Assembly: GCA_005406025.1 (NCBI GenBank)
Contig: BGZK01000098.1
Span: 1-64,000 of the forward strand
Source: Eumeta japonica
Taxonomy: Eukaryota > Arthropoda > Insecta > Lepidoptera > Psychidae
DNA: 64,000 nucleotides
Reading direction: 5' to 3'
The translations under genes were made by a program, and so were the position numbers. Below, piece by piece: positions 11,549 to 24,819 of the stretch; position 1 is the stretch's first letter, and every line of letters starts with the position of its first letter. A model generated the notes under the pieces. That model did not search any database. It saw nothing but the letters and a program-made list of their open reading frames with translations, and was not told where the DNA came from.

Positions 11549-14452
11549 CTTATTTATATTCTCTACCAGAAGCACTTCATTTCCAGGTTGCGGCTCACTA
11601 ATACTCGGAATGGACACCAAAGGGTCAAATGACTCCTGAATAATCAAATAAAAAATAAATGACGTGTTTGTTGGTTATATAAGAACACATATTCTATTTA
11701 TTACCTATATCACTGGAAAAATACAAAAATGAGAGTGTAAGTGTGTGAGGATACATAGGTGGATATTTGTTACGATTCCACGCAAAATCAACTCAACGAA
11801 TCTTGAAAAGATCTAGTTTTAAACATTTTCTCAATAACGTACGTGAATTGTCTGCAGCGCTGGATTTACACTAGAGGCAGTCGGGGCTTGTGCTCAGGGC
11901 AGAATTTTTTTTAGGGCGATAAAATGAAAAACACGTGTGGCACTCGGGGACTGCCGCTGTAAAGCTATTGCATAGTATTTTTTATCAACTTATGCAATTA
12001 TAATTATTTATTTATTTTATTTATGCAGTATTTTTTTTGAGGAGGTGCCCTAACGCCGAAACTCTAATCAGGCATGAGTCACCAGATTGCGGGGCGAAGA
12101 GGGGATTACGCATGCGCAGTAACGCCAATACAACCAATGCCACCTAGAAGCGAGTTGCTGAACTAAAGAGACAAGCGTTATATTTTAAAAAAGTCATTAA
12201 AAGTTCTGCTATTCATCGATAGATGGCAAAAGTAAAAAGTATCACCGCTTTGCCGGTCGGAGTGGGGGGTGTTAGGTTATTTTCGTTACGGAATTTCTGG
12301 ATTCGGTCTCCACGCTCAAGGCCCACGATAGAAGCTATGCAATAGCTTAAAAATGTTTTAGTAGTATTAAAACTGCTCAATATAACTAAATAATTCTCTT
12401 ATCTTATTATTATTTGTTTAATGGATAATTTCAGAAATTAAATTATTGCTATATTTGTAAAATAGAAATTTTGTAAATTATAATTTTCGCACTTTTAGTT
12501 AAAATTAAAAATCAAAATAATTTAAAAATACTTTTAATATTAAAATTAATAATAAAAATAAGACATAAAACAATAACTTTGATTAAAATTTCGGTGTTGG
12601 AGTGGCATTTTCTACAATGCTCAGGGGCAGCACTAAGTTTAAGAGCTTTCCGAATCCAAACATTCGAAAGAAAGTTTCATCCACATACATACATACAAAC
12701 GCACGCAAGCAAGCATGCATGGACACATATACACACACACACACACACTTATACACGCATAAATCAGCATTTGGAATGGGCGGTAATGTCGAAACGAATT
12801 TATTAATGACGTATTTGAAGTGTAATTTCATTACTTACAAAATAACGTAATTTTTGATTTTGATTTTTTTTTCATAAAAACACACGCACACACGCATAAA
12901 CACATGCACAGGCGCACATGGGCGCGCACGTATGCACGCGCACGCACACACGCATGTACGCACGCACGTAACCACGAGCGGAAACCGTAATTGCAGCTTA
13001 TTTGCACAAAATTTTTCAAACTGTATGTCACACTAAATAACAATTAGTTTTGCAGATGTGAATTCAAACGCGTTCTTATTGACGGCTAGAAATACTGTCG
13101 TCTACAATCAAAAAAAGCTTCCATAAGAACCTATGTTATGATTTTTGTAACATTATAATGTGAACTAGTGCAAAAAGATTTGCTGAGAACCGTACTATTG
13201 TTAACACGTGGAGCGCACTAGAAGTTTCTGGAACTGGCCACTTCCACAAACAATATTTAAAAAGTAATTACTACATTTAAACTTTTTGGCTGTAGAATAC
13301 TGTTTATCTAACTGTCAATTGTTTTTACATTATAGCGTTATTTAAAAAATTGCGTGTAATTATCATTATGGATTTATGTCATGAAAACTTTCGTAGTATG
13401 ATTTTCTACAATTTTAAATGTAATTAAACAGCTCAGCAGAGTCTCACTTTTATTCATTTTCATTAATTTTGACCATTGATAGTAATTTTTCCTCATGCAT
13501 TCCAGAAATTTTCAGCGTGCCCTACGTATAAAAAAAAATTACAATGGTTTCATTTTCTTATAATTGTAAAATTTGTTGTAATGTACGAAATTTTATCGAT
13601 TTCTTATAAAAATTAAAGACAATAGACTTATAAATTTGTACAGGTAAATGCAAGTATTCATAATAGAAGTACCTGGCAGTAAAATGAGTAGCGTGTGTTC
13701 GCTATAAAAATTCTAAAATTATTACCTTAGAGATATGATTTGCTTTTAAATCAACTTTGTAAATATATCAATAGATATTTACAAAGTAAATGTGGTTTTC
13801 ATATTACGAGGCAACAATCCTATTTTAAACTATTGGTAAAATTATTATAATATTTCATTATCACTATTATTTTTTTTGCGCTAATTCCATATAATAAACA
13901 ACAGTAACATAGTTAGATATCAGTTAGTAATGATTTACCATGAACAAAGAAGGCACTGCGTCTGGTTTTAATCTTCTCCATTTATTCAAATGGATGAAAC
14001 AATTTTGGGTGAAATGTTTTGAACAAATACGGCAATGTTTGGTCCAAGCACTTCTTGCTCGTGGTATAACGTCGTACCATTTTTCTCGTATTTTTGTATC
14101 AGTAGGTAATCTGGAATTAATACTAACAAAGTTTAGGTGACAATTCAAAATGAAACTAATGCTAATTTTTTTTGAAAATTATCGATATCGATAGCAATGT
14201 ACATCATTAGAGCTTTTCTTCATAACCTAAAAGCAAATAATAATTTTGTAAGTGATATCGAAATTACTATATTTTTTTTTCAGCATGTATTGCTTACTCA
14301 TAATTTTGGTACCAAAAAATAATCATGAATACTAAAAAAGTTTATTTAAATTTATATACACGAAAAGATACTTACTTATGGAAACTTATATATTCTGGAA
14401 CATTTCGCAGCCGTCCAGAATGAAAATTGCATCCTGGCACGAAACATGCCAT
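11549..14452 (-). CDS. THAP-domain protein (3' end uncertain)
   Basis: Exon 1 (14376-14452) starts MACFVPGCNFHSGRLRNVPE and ends in phase 2 at GTAAGT. Exon 2 (13939-14110) continues LPTDTKIREKWYDVIPR. Together they hold a full THAP zinc finger: C3-x4-C8, W37, C55-x2-H58 (ICSKHF) and the AVPS box at residues 77-80. THAP domains bind DNA and occur in transcription factors and in P-element transposases. If the ATG|GTAAAT donor at 13938 is used, a candidate third exon at 11549-11635 (starts ESFDPLVSIPS) joins in phase with good splice sites; otherwise the frame stops at 13924 after MVNHY, giving a protein of about 87 residues. Further exons were not found. The gene is divergent from PWP1. Confidence 0.78.
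11840..12340. repeat. Possible degenerate transposon fragment
   Basis: This stretch is in the proposed THAP intron. It starts near CAGCGCTGGATTTACA and contains a relatively GC-rich block (CACTCGGGGACTGCCGCTGT) and a second one near 12055-12135. The first motif resembles hAT-type ends, but I see no paired terminus and no transposase. Identity is uncertain. Confidence 0.3.
12729..12750. repeat. (CA)n microsatellite
   Basis: A run of ACAC units, which produces spurious Thr/His-rich frames on both strands. Confidence 0.85.
12775..12875 (+). mobile_element. Non-LTR retrotransposon 3' end, GATTT-type tail
   Basis: The segment with GACGTATTTGAAGTGTAATT, then TTCATTACTTAC, ends in TTTTTGATTTTGATTT. 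It matches 36545-36655 closely. The layout (conserved 3' UTR plus a short tandem tail) is typical of lepidopteran non-LTR elements. The 5' part is absent. Confidence 0.6.
12880..12970. repeat. Alternating purine-pyrimidine tract
   Basis: About 90 bases of mostly CA, CG and TG steps (CACACGCACACACGCATA, GCGCGCACGTATGCACGCGC). Such tracts can form Z-DNA. It immediately follows the GATTT-tailed repeat. Confidence 0.75.
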
Positions 14453-15230
14453 CCTGTTATTGTTATAGACGTATTAATTTAATATACCTATATTATCAAC
14501 ACCACGAAATATCAGAAAAAAATATTAAAAATAAAGCCAGCTCTTCTATGAAAACACACGCATATCACTGCTTTTCTATATACGACTAAATTAAATGTAA
14601 CAACTGTAACACTGAGAATTACTGCAACATGAACTTTTTAATTTACCCGCATAGTAGATTCTAAACAAGTCCAAATTGTCCAGTTGACGTTTCAAGAGTG
14701 TACATTAAATAAGCTAATTTTTAAGTAAAAAGCCTTAGAGCAAAAACAAACCATATTTGTCTCTTTTTCTCAAATGCGTTTGTGCACGTGGTAATAAGAA
14801 ACATGAATGGACGGCGGTGTCGAAAATTTTAAGCGGACTATGCTATCTTTACATATACGATACGTTGAACATAAACAATTAACAAAATAGGTCATGTATG
14901 CCTATAAAGTATATTTTTTTATTAAGATCGAAATTGTTTCTTATTTCTTGATTTAATATGGATACTTAGTCTTTTTAATTTTATTATTTTTATTCGGAGT
15001 ATAGAACACAAGACGATACACTATATAGTGCAATTATCGAGTATCGTAATTTCTTTGGATTTTTGACGGTATTTTTGCATGTATGCTTTTGATTCTGCTG
15101 AGATTATAATTTTACTGTGGTTTGAATAGGTTAGGTTATAGTGTCTAAACTGGTAATTATAATTTTATTTTAACTTATATAAACCTTGAGGTGTATCTGT
15201 TTGTTGCTGAAAAAACAAATATATATAGAA
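14453..15230. promoter_or_regulatory. Shared divergent 5' region of THAP gene and PWP1
   Basis: About 780 bases separate the two start codons, which face away from each other, so both 5' UTRs and promoters should lie here. I see no clear TATA box or DPE that I could assign to either transcript. No coding exon is visible. Confidence 0.5.
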
Positions 15231-18200
15231 ATGGAGGAAAGTAATCCCAACGTTAGTTTAGTTTCGTGTATGCATTTTATTAAACGTGGTATTGCAAAAG
15301 CAGTCCCCGAAAAGGTAAAGGATATATTTTATAATTCTTCAATAAAATATTCAAATTAAAGTGTTTATCTATGAATATAAAGACAATATCTTATTGCAGA
15401 TAGAACTAACGGAAAGAGAATTAGCTAAAATCATCAAACAGACTGCAAATGATTTAAAGTAAGTTTTATGTTTATTTAAAACTTTTTTTTTTTTTTGTTT
15501 CGTACCATTTTTGTGTATAATTGCCTAACAACAATAAATATAACAAATGTTTAATAAACCGTAGAATAGCAGAGGAAGGTGAAGATGATAGTGAGACAGA
15601 AGAACGACCTTCAGCAGCTGATCCACCAGAAAATCCGGAAGATGAATTTAATTTTGAGAAGTATGATGAAGAAGAGGCAAGTAAGTTCTCATTTATAATA
15701 GATATGTATTTTAATTGCTCTTGCTGTAGTTATTAAGTTGCTAAATGTGTGATTATTTATTAATTCATATGAATATTAAGTATTGAGTTGTCCTTTTTCA
15801 GATCAGACTATTGGCTTGGAATCTGTTGCTACATTGCCTAACTTAGGCGATTTAAATGAAAATGTTAATATTAGGGTAAGTCTTAACTTATATATCTGAA
15901 GGGAAGTAGGTTTTCGGATATTATATTATTTAAAGAACAACATTAAATTATAAATTGCATTTCATTTAATGCATTATTTTCTAATTGGCTGTCATTTATT
16001 TGTTATACATTTGTAATTATAGAAATTTAATACTATTATTTTCAATATAGAAACACAACTTGGCTGCTAAGAGATAAATGTATGCACATTGTATTTCATA
16101 TGGATAAAATGTTACATTAACTGTGTGAATATTTTACTATAACAAATTCCTAACCCTAATAGAGAATCAAATTATTTTTTTCCAATCCTTCAGATATATG
16201 ATGTACTTAAACTGGGCCATTAGCTTCTTTTATTATTCTGAATTTCTTTTGCAATTCATTTTTTTAATGTTTTTGATGATGCTGTTAGCGAAATTAAATT
16301 ATTTGTAATTCTTCTATTATGTTACATTCTTTGATTATATGGGTCTTAGGTGGATCATCATTGAATTTTATGCATATTTTCAGCATATCCTCTATGTGAT
16401 TTAAATCAGTAGGAAGCTGACAAGTAGTATAATTTTAGAGTTATATATATGAACAATTCCATGTTCACATATACTTCCGAAATTATGTAAACACTCAAAA
16501 TATTATGAGGTCACTCATTATTGTGAATCAGGAGGAAAACTACAGTTTCCGAATATTAATGGAATGAAGATTTTCATTGTGCCCTTGCACAATTCTGAGC
16601 ATTTAGACGGTAGATCAAGTCCTCTTTCATATATGAACAAAACTCTACTTAACCTCTGAGTGCAATGCTTTTATTCATCTTTTTACATAGTATCTCATGT
16701 GATAAAATTAATAGAAGATGAAAAAAGACATTCTAAGGCGTCTAATGTAGTACATAGTTATTTATCCATATAAATGTATGATATGAGGTATCTGAGGATA
16801 CAATTTATTGTTTATGTTAACTATTTTCTATCAATTATGATTTTATCACATCATTTTTGTTGTATTAACCAATCTCAGAACTGCCACCCGGTCACATGTT
16901 CACATACAAATATATCTGTATGGTAGTGCATGAACGGTCATAATAATTTTGCAACTTTCAGTATATATATATTATTTCTGCAACATTGCATTTAGTAACT
17001 AAACTTACGAAATTTGGAGTGTATATCTTTTTATGCGGACAGTTAGGCAGCAATTTTATTGTTTTATTGGGGGGAGGCTCGGTCATAAATTTTTAGGTTC
17101 ATGTTTAGTACTCCTGTTTTAATGTATCTGGAACAATTCATCTGATCTAAATTTGCATTAAAAATTCAATCAAATTATTGTATTGAATAATCTGTGATAA
17201 ACCTGCATAAGTCTTTTCACAATTTCATTAAGTGACGCTCCGAGCATGCATAAAGCTAGTATATTAAGGCTTTAGTTGGTATTATTGTTGTTGTTGTATC
17301 TGTAGTTATGTTTTAGTGGAATTCAATTTGTCACATAAAGTTAACACAGCTCGACATTCTCCCTCACTCATCGGTCCACTTTTCCTATCATGCCTTGCCC
17401 TTGAATATTTTCAATAAATTGAACATGTGAAAGATTGAGTGTAGGTTTTAGCATTTATTATTTTCCTTGTAATTTCTCAGACTGGATCTTCAAATGAGAA
17501 TAACTTTTTTTCTGACGCCTAATGGAAATAAATCTCTATCTGTATATCTGTACCAGACAAAACTGCATTAAAATCTGTTCGGTAATTTCAGTGATGTTTG
17601 TGAGCAGACTTATCTTTCTCTTATTGTTCTTTCTATTATTATTGTTCGAACGCACGCACGCACACACGTACACATATTTTCGCTTATACAAAATATCTAA
17701 TTGGTATTGTTGAAAATTATTTGTTCTAAATATAATGCTCTCATAATATATAAATTATTGTAGCCAGGTTCTTAAAATTTTACAACATTTACATTACCTT
17801 TATAACTTTATTGTAGAAGATATTAATAAAAGTGTAATTTTTTTATATTCCGCACAGTCCAATTTAAATTTTTAAATGAAAGGTAAATTAATATTTTAAC
17901 CATATAAAATTTTTACAGACTGAAGGTCCCGATAGTGATGAAGAAGATGATATCATTAAGCCAAATGATAATCTTTTGCTAGTGGGGCATGTGGAAAGTG
18001 ATGCTAGTGTATTAGAAGTGTATGGTTAGTATTTTTACTTTGCTTTGATATGCCCGTCAATACAGGTTTTTTCAAGTAGTATCTAGTTCACATTTCATTA
18101 AATTTACCATATTAATGATGTGCAAGAAACATATTCAGTATAAATTATGGCAATAAGAAACTATTAAAATTTTTGAAATGCCACATAAAAAGTTTGATGT

Positions 18201-21200
18201 TGGATATTAATGTGATGTGAAAATAAATAAAAATGTTTTGGGCATATAGCCATAATTCCCATTTTGTTTTAAATATAATTGTACAAAAATTTTTTTTTTC
18301 TTTTGAGTAGTAAATAATCCTCGAAATTTTACCTTTTTCAGTATTCAACAAGGAAGAAGGTTCATTTTATGTTCATCATGACATACTGCTGCCTTGGTTC
18401 CCACTCTGCATAGAATGGCTGAGTCATGATCCTTCTGATCCAAATCCTGGTAATATATTAATTTTCTTTCTATGTATGACTTAAAATGCAAAAAAAAAAT
18501 ATACAGTAGTATTATTCAGATCTAAGGCATAGCCAGCTTTTATTAAGTAGAGGGCGGGCTGGGGGGGTGTTAAAAAAAAAATAAAACAAATATGAGCATG
18601 AAATGACATTAATATATGTAAGGCCCCTTGACACATGCATAACAAAGGGACCACAGTTGTCCATAACACAAAGGCTGTGATAAATTGGTCTGTAAAAGTT
18701 ATGCAACAAAACAGCTAAGGCATTTTTGTGAAATATGTTCTATATTTTTTATTTTATTAATACATAGCATGCACTACAATGTAATTATGCACTTTTTACA
18801 TATAAGTAAATGAATGCAATGAAATTATTACTTTCAGTGCTAAATGTACATGAAATAAAAAAATCTAAATAAATTGTATTCTATGGTATGGATTAATGTG
18901 GTTATATATATCTTATAGTTTCAAAAATTTCATTTATTTTCGTATAGCACAGCAATGGTGTTTCCTATGTGTATTTACACAGACAGCGGCTGGACATTTA
19001 TGTAGTTTACACTGCATAATTACAAAACGTCCCTTAAATTTTGAAGCTGTCAATGTCTATCGAAGTAGATTAGTTATTTCACACCTGCTTTAATAATCGC
19101 ACTGTGTTTTAGAATAGTTAAGATGATAATTCTTAATTTACATTTTATACCAGTTTAAAGTTTATGATCTACTGGTGTTATGGAATTGGATTTTTTGTAG
19201 GAAATCTCTGTGCATTGGGAGGAATGGATCCAGTTATTCAAGTTTGGGATCTTGATATAGAAAACTGCTTGGAACCAGCTTTTAAGTTAGGCAAAAAACC
19301 AAATAAGAAGAAAAAAATCAAGAGAGTGGGTCATAAGGATCCAGTATTGGATTTATCTTGGAATAAGAATTTCACGTAAGCCCCTGTTACTAATAAATTT
19401 TCTATGCATTTATTGATAATCGCTATTATAATTTCAATGAAAATCCAAATTTAACAACACTACAAAAGTGTTTTTGTGATGATAATTTCTACAGTATTAT
19501 TATTAAACTTGTATTTTAGTTCTTACAAAAATAAAAATTTTAGTAGACTGAGATTAGAACAAGTAAAAAAGAAATTATAACATTTATCAATCATTCTTTT
19601 TTTTGTTATATTTCACGCACATACTTGCTAGTGGGTCAGCTGACAATACAGTATTGCTCTGGGACTTGGATCAAGGCGCTCCACACACTAAACTCGATTA
19701 TTTTAATGATAAGGTAAGAAGTAACTATGTTGTATTTTATAATTATATGTCAATGTGGTCAAACATTATTCTTTGTAATTTCATACCCACATGTTCTAAC
19801 TCTATCGTTTGCATAGAATACAACCACCTTTTATGATGTGGGATGACAATGGTTAATAGCCATTTTACTTTCTCAAATACAGATATTTTCTTCTCCTTGA
19901 TCCATTTTTTTATACTATATTTTTTTTACATAAATTCAATCTAGCTTCATTATGAAATAAGTTCAGGGTACATTCAATGTGTGATGTATACTATGATGTA
20001 ACATCTTTATCCAATGATAGAGGATAAAGATGATACAAATTACGCAATATTGTCTTTACATCTATATGTAAAAAATACCCCAGAGATTTTAAGGCTATGA
20101 ACACTTCGAATGCACACCCAGGTGTCCATTTTTTTTTTCATTTATCTGTGGATAGATTTTATGTAATTATTCAGAGCTATGCCGAGTTGAACATCATCAC
20201 CACTAGTATGTCAGTCAAAATGTATGCATGTAGTTTACGATATTCTCTTTCTGAGCCTCGGCATCATAGCTTTTACTTGACTGACCTAATCTAGTCTTCT
20301 TTTCTAGGCTCCAAGATACTTTATTTGTAATCAAAAATGCCATATCTCAATTTTCTCAAATTAGTTTATTTTTATTAATTACAATATGTTTCTTCATAGT
20401 GTTTCATGTTATAAACATAATAGTAAGCCAATCAGGAATATAATAAATTAACTCTCTTTAAAGGTACAGTCCTTAGTCTTCCATCCATTAGAAGCGCAAA
20501 CCTTGCTGAGTGGTTGCTGTGACGGCGTGGCGCGCGTCATCGACTGCCGTACGTCCGACGCTCATCGCGCCTGGCCTGGTCCCGGTGAAATCGAAAGAGT
20601 CGTTTGGGATGTACACAACCCGTATTGTTTTGCTGTATGTATATTACATTCTATTGAGAATTGTCGCTAGGTGTAAAATTTAATAATGTTGAGATTGAAA
20701 TGCTTATTTATGAAAAAGATAGGATTAGAAAGACAAGAGAAGTGTCTAGCGGTAGAGCTTTTGGTTTGTCTATGGTTAATTTTGTGATGGTAAACGAATT
20801 CAAAGACTTTTTATGAAAGAGCATATTGTTCAAAAGCTTTTCATGAATTTATTTTTTTGTGCTTTTAAGTTTTAAAATGTTTTATCAATGAGTCTTGTGA
20901 AAGATACATTGCAATATTTGTGGTAATATTATCTATAGAAAGATGTAGTATGAGCATACCACATTCATAAAACCTTACTGAAAACTTTTGATTGGCAAGT
21001 GGAAATTTAAGCATTATAATACAGTGTTTTATACGAAAAAAATATATACTACCTGAAATTTACAACAAAAGGATAATAGTGCTAGTGCAAAATTATGTGT
21101 TTTGAACATTACGCAAAAAGCAACAATGTGTGTAAATGTAGTTGAAGTGTAATAGCATAATCTGTAATATTTTAAATCAAATCTATTTTTTTTTAGGTGA

Positions 21201-24200
21201 GCAACAATGAAGGCAAGGTTTCTTATATAGACTGTAGGCAAACTGATCCATTATGGAGTATATCGGCACACGAGAAAGAAGTGACAGGTATGTTGACAAT
21301 ATTCAGACATTAATAATGTTTTTATTATATGTTTTTGATTTTCGGAATCAATGTTATAAATTATGACATAATTTGTTCAAGTAACTTAGAATATTACTTG
21401 AACAAAGTTTGTACAATGTTACTTGAACAAACAGGCTTCTATTGTATAATCATGTTATGAAATAACATTTAGCAATGCTGACATACAATACTCACTATGG
21501 AACCAGTTTAACTTCTAGTTGATTGTACTTGACTTGTGAATGCACTGATCACAAAAATAAAACTTATGTGTGCACTCGAATTCTCATATGTATATCAATG
21601 AGTGATCTCGAACATTCTCTGAATGCATATCCAAATTTTTTTTAGCTGTGATTTTACCTCTTGAAAAATATACTTAAAAACTGTGTCTTCCTAAATCGAA
21701 TATATCAAAATCGAATTGAAATCGAAAATATGTTGAAAACTCATTAAACTCAAAATTTTTAGTTTTTCCCTTGTAATTCGAGTTACTGAGATTCAATTGT
21801 ATAGGGTAGTCTTGAATATTTTTTTAAGAGTGTTACTTGTAATTCAATTATTTAGATTATGGGTGTAGTTAGCAACAATCATAATATAAGTATTTTATGC
21901 CTTATCCCATTCCAATAAAAATCAGAATAATGTCAGTATATTTAGTTGCTATTAAACCATTCTTCGATGTGATTGTTTTCAAGTTCTAAGATAAAAACTT
22001 TTTGCTGTTTCTTCCCACCTTTTTATCATTCGCTGAGCCTTTTCAATGTACAGACTGAATTACCCCCTAGTTGTATTCATGTAGTGTGACCACTCCAACA
22101 TTTTTTTAGTGTTGAAGCTTCATAACTATGTCAGTTACTTGTACGCTCTTTCCATTGCCTTTTCTGTAGATCTGTCTGGTTTTTATTTCTAAAAACCCAT
22201 GTTCGGAAGCTGTACAAGTAAATATAGTAGAAGATTTGTTTCATTCACAATCTTATTCATGTTTAAGCTTTTATAATTGCTCTTAATGATTAAATGTGTT
22301 TTATACTTGGTTGTGTTTGCTATTTTATCTTTGATAATTTCATGTGTGTATTTTTTAATTATGTATTAACTGTTTCCATCTTTTATATCGTTTCTCTTCA
22401 TAGGAAAGTGTGAATTTTGTGATGGTTTGCTAATGTCTTGTTTTTAGTTACATTATTTTCTGAGCCTGTTTTTGATTTTTCTTGGTCAAATAACTTAATC
22501 TATCCCTCTATATCTTTAGGTATTTCAGCTAGTGCAACAGTGTTATATGTGAATTTAAGGAAGTTTAAATAAATCACCTTTTTAATGTCTTTTTGCATTT
22601 AAATTAGATTTTGGAGCATTGTATAATAATATCTAATTATTACAAGCACATTAAATAATCAGATTTAAGCAATAAAATACTTTAAACTGAGATCATACAG
22701 GATCTATTAATATAATTTTTGTGTTCCTGTCAGTGTTAATACAGTCAAAAAAATATTTAGTAAAATTATTTGTACATTTTTTTTTTAATTTTTATTGTTT
22801 TAAAAATTAATTATGTAAAAAAATAATATCAAAATGTGTTATATAAAGCCATTTCTTAGAGAAAAGTTTTTATGTTTCAAGGCATCGATATATACTTGCC
22901 TACATTAGCATTATTTTAATCATCACTTAAACATGAAATTTTCTAATATTTAATGATAATAAAATTGTTAATACGGTATTGAAACCAGGCATCCAAGAGA
23001 AATAGGTTAATAATGATTGCATTGCATTGCTTCAAATTCTCCAGAATATACATTAGTGGAATTTCACAATACAATTAAAATAAATTATGACACACACAGG
23101 CCTCTTGATCAGTGAACAATGTGCTGGATTGATGGTGACGGTTAGCACAGATGGCAAGATGAAGACATGGGACATCAAGAAGTTAGTATATTCCAAACTT
23201 TTGATAGATTTGAGTCAGAGGTACTAAAAAAAGGCAATAATTTTAGTCAAAGACAAAGAACAAGAATTTCAATTGCATAAAAATGAATGCTTTGTGGTAT
23301 AAAAGTAACAAAGTAAATGTTAACTGTTATTTTAATTTTCTCTAAGAAGATAGTAACAGAGAAGAGAAAGTTTATAATACTTCATCTTATAAAAACCTCT
23401 AACAAACTGTTTGATACCAAAATATGTATTGTATTGTGTGAGGTGTTAATTTGCAGAAATCCATAGTAGACGCTTGCCTGCAACATGCATTAACATGCAG
23501 CATGCAGCCCACCGATGACCCTCGAATCTGCCTCTCCACTATGAATCTCTATCCAAATGATTGAATATTGATTCCAGAGGATTGACAGATATCAAACAGC
23601 TAAGCAAGTGTTATTTATTTTTTATAATTATCTTATTCCGCCAACCGTTAAATTGTTAATTCTACGTACGAAACGTATGTTTCATGCCTACCAGGCACAT
23701 CCTCAGGAAATTGCAGACAGTCACATCCACCAGGGTGCAAGGAGCGAGGATAATTATAAAAATAAATAACACTCGCTTAGGTGTTCGATATCTGTCAATC
23801 CTCTGGAATCAATATTCAATCATTTGGATAAAGATTCATAGTGGAGAGGCAGATTCGAGGGTCAGCGGTGGATTGCATGCTGCATGTTGCAGGCAAGCGT
23901 CTACCAAAATATGTAGTCAATAATGCAAGGAAGCAACACTTTTTTTTAAATAATAAGTGATCTTTTGTTATCATGTGCCAAATTTATTATTCAAAGGCTA
24001 AAATTTCTCATAGATACATACAACTCTTCAAAGAATGTACTATTAAACGTATTGTTCTTTCAATATAGCGGTGCACCCAGTCAAGTGAGCGAGCGCGCGG
24101 GGCGCGTGGGCCAGGCACTGTGCGCGGCGCTATGCCCCGACGCCCCATTCTCTCTCGCCATCGGCGGGGACAATAAGGAGCGTTATATCGAAATGGTAGA

Positions 24201-24702
24201 GCTCGATATTAATGAAGAAGGTAATCTATTATATTGTATGCTCCGCTCTGTATTGTGTATGATTACATACCTACTGTTGTCGATAAAAGAACTTTTCGTG
24301 TAAGCTTAAGAAATCTCTGATTTATAAATGTGTTACATGTAAAATATGAACATAATGTACTAGAAATATTAACAGTTTTAATGCTGTTACATGCACCACT
24401 TATCTCTGCTCTAGAATGGAATTGTTACTCAATCCTTTTAGTGTTGTTTTACATTCATACTCTTTAGGACATCATTAAATTTGAATATAATATAAAGTTG
24501 AAATTTATCATAATGAAATAGTAGACATAGTATCCATACACTTTGTTTCATATTGTATATGATTTAACTGCCATTATGTATGCAAAATCCATTCTATCAT
24601 TTAAACCATAAGTATTTTTTGTTTTCAGTGAAAAATCGCTTTGGTTCAAGATCACTGGTTTTAGTGACATCAGATGAAGCCGAGGCACCCATGGAAACAT
24701 GA
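15231..24702 (+). CDS. Pwp1: Periodic tryptophan protein 1 homolog (WD40)
   Basis: Thirteen exons: 15231-15314, 15400-15458, 15565-15680, 15802-15875, 17919-18024, 18342-18449, 19201-19375, 19617-19713, 20464-20634, 21197-21287, 23100-23181, 24069-24220, 24629-24702. Total 1389 nt, 462 aa, stop TGA. The protein starts [20 protein letters not shown], has an acidic N-terminal region ([18 protein letters not shown]), then WD40 repeats from about residue 180 with [26 protein letters not shown] and [14 protein letters not shown]. Length fits the family (human about 500 aa). PWP1 is a chromatin-linked WD40 protein that supports rRNA gene transcription and growth; the Drosophila homolog is no child left behind. 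All exon phases close. The exception is the junction 19375/19617, whose acceptor reads AC and not AG. Identity is firm. Confidence 0.95.
15876..17918 (+). other. PWP1 intron 4
   Basis: A 2.0-kb AT-rich intron between GTAAGT and TTTTTACAG. It holds a short ACGC/ACAC run near 17650-17675. I see no exon or clear transposon in it. Confidence 0.7.
21288..23099 (+). other. PWP1 intron 10 with old repeat traces
   Basis: A 1.8-kb intron. Around 21650-21800 it carries TTCGAGTTACTGAG and neighbouring CGAAT-rich phrases that resemble the 50.0-50.5 kb element. No coding sequence was recognised. Confidence 0.55.
23466..23904. mobile_element. 439-bp element with long inverted arms
   Basis: The left arm (23466 to about 23632, starts GTAGACGCTTGCCTGCAACA) and the right arm (about 23749-23904, its reverse complement with few differences) are each about 160 bases. 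The left arm has a small local duplication of ATGCA/ACATGCA. The central part is about 115 bases. There is no ORF of note. The 14-mer TACCAAAATATGTA occurs at 23415-23428 and again at 23902-23915, so a target-site duplication is possible although it does not abut the left arm. It lies wholly in PWP1 intron 11. Confidence 0.8.
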
Positions 24703-24813
24703 TTGAACTCTGAATGAAATTGTGTAAATATTGATTAATACATATATAATTTTGTTTATTTATTTTTATTTTATCTTGTGTCATAATACTTGTCATCCCA
24801 TATTGTAATATAT

Positions 24814-24819
24814 ATTAAA
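24814..24819 (+). promoter_or_regulatory. Candidate poly(A) signal of PWP1
   Basis: ATTAAA lies about 110 bases after the stop codon. A canonical AATAAA follows at 25092-25097 and is an alternative. Confidence 0.45.

Noticed and set aside
12579..13043. Overlapping frames rich in Thr/His or Cys/Val
   Set aside because: Artefacts of CA/CG simple repeats; no start context, no splice partners and no family likeness.
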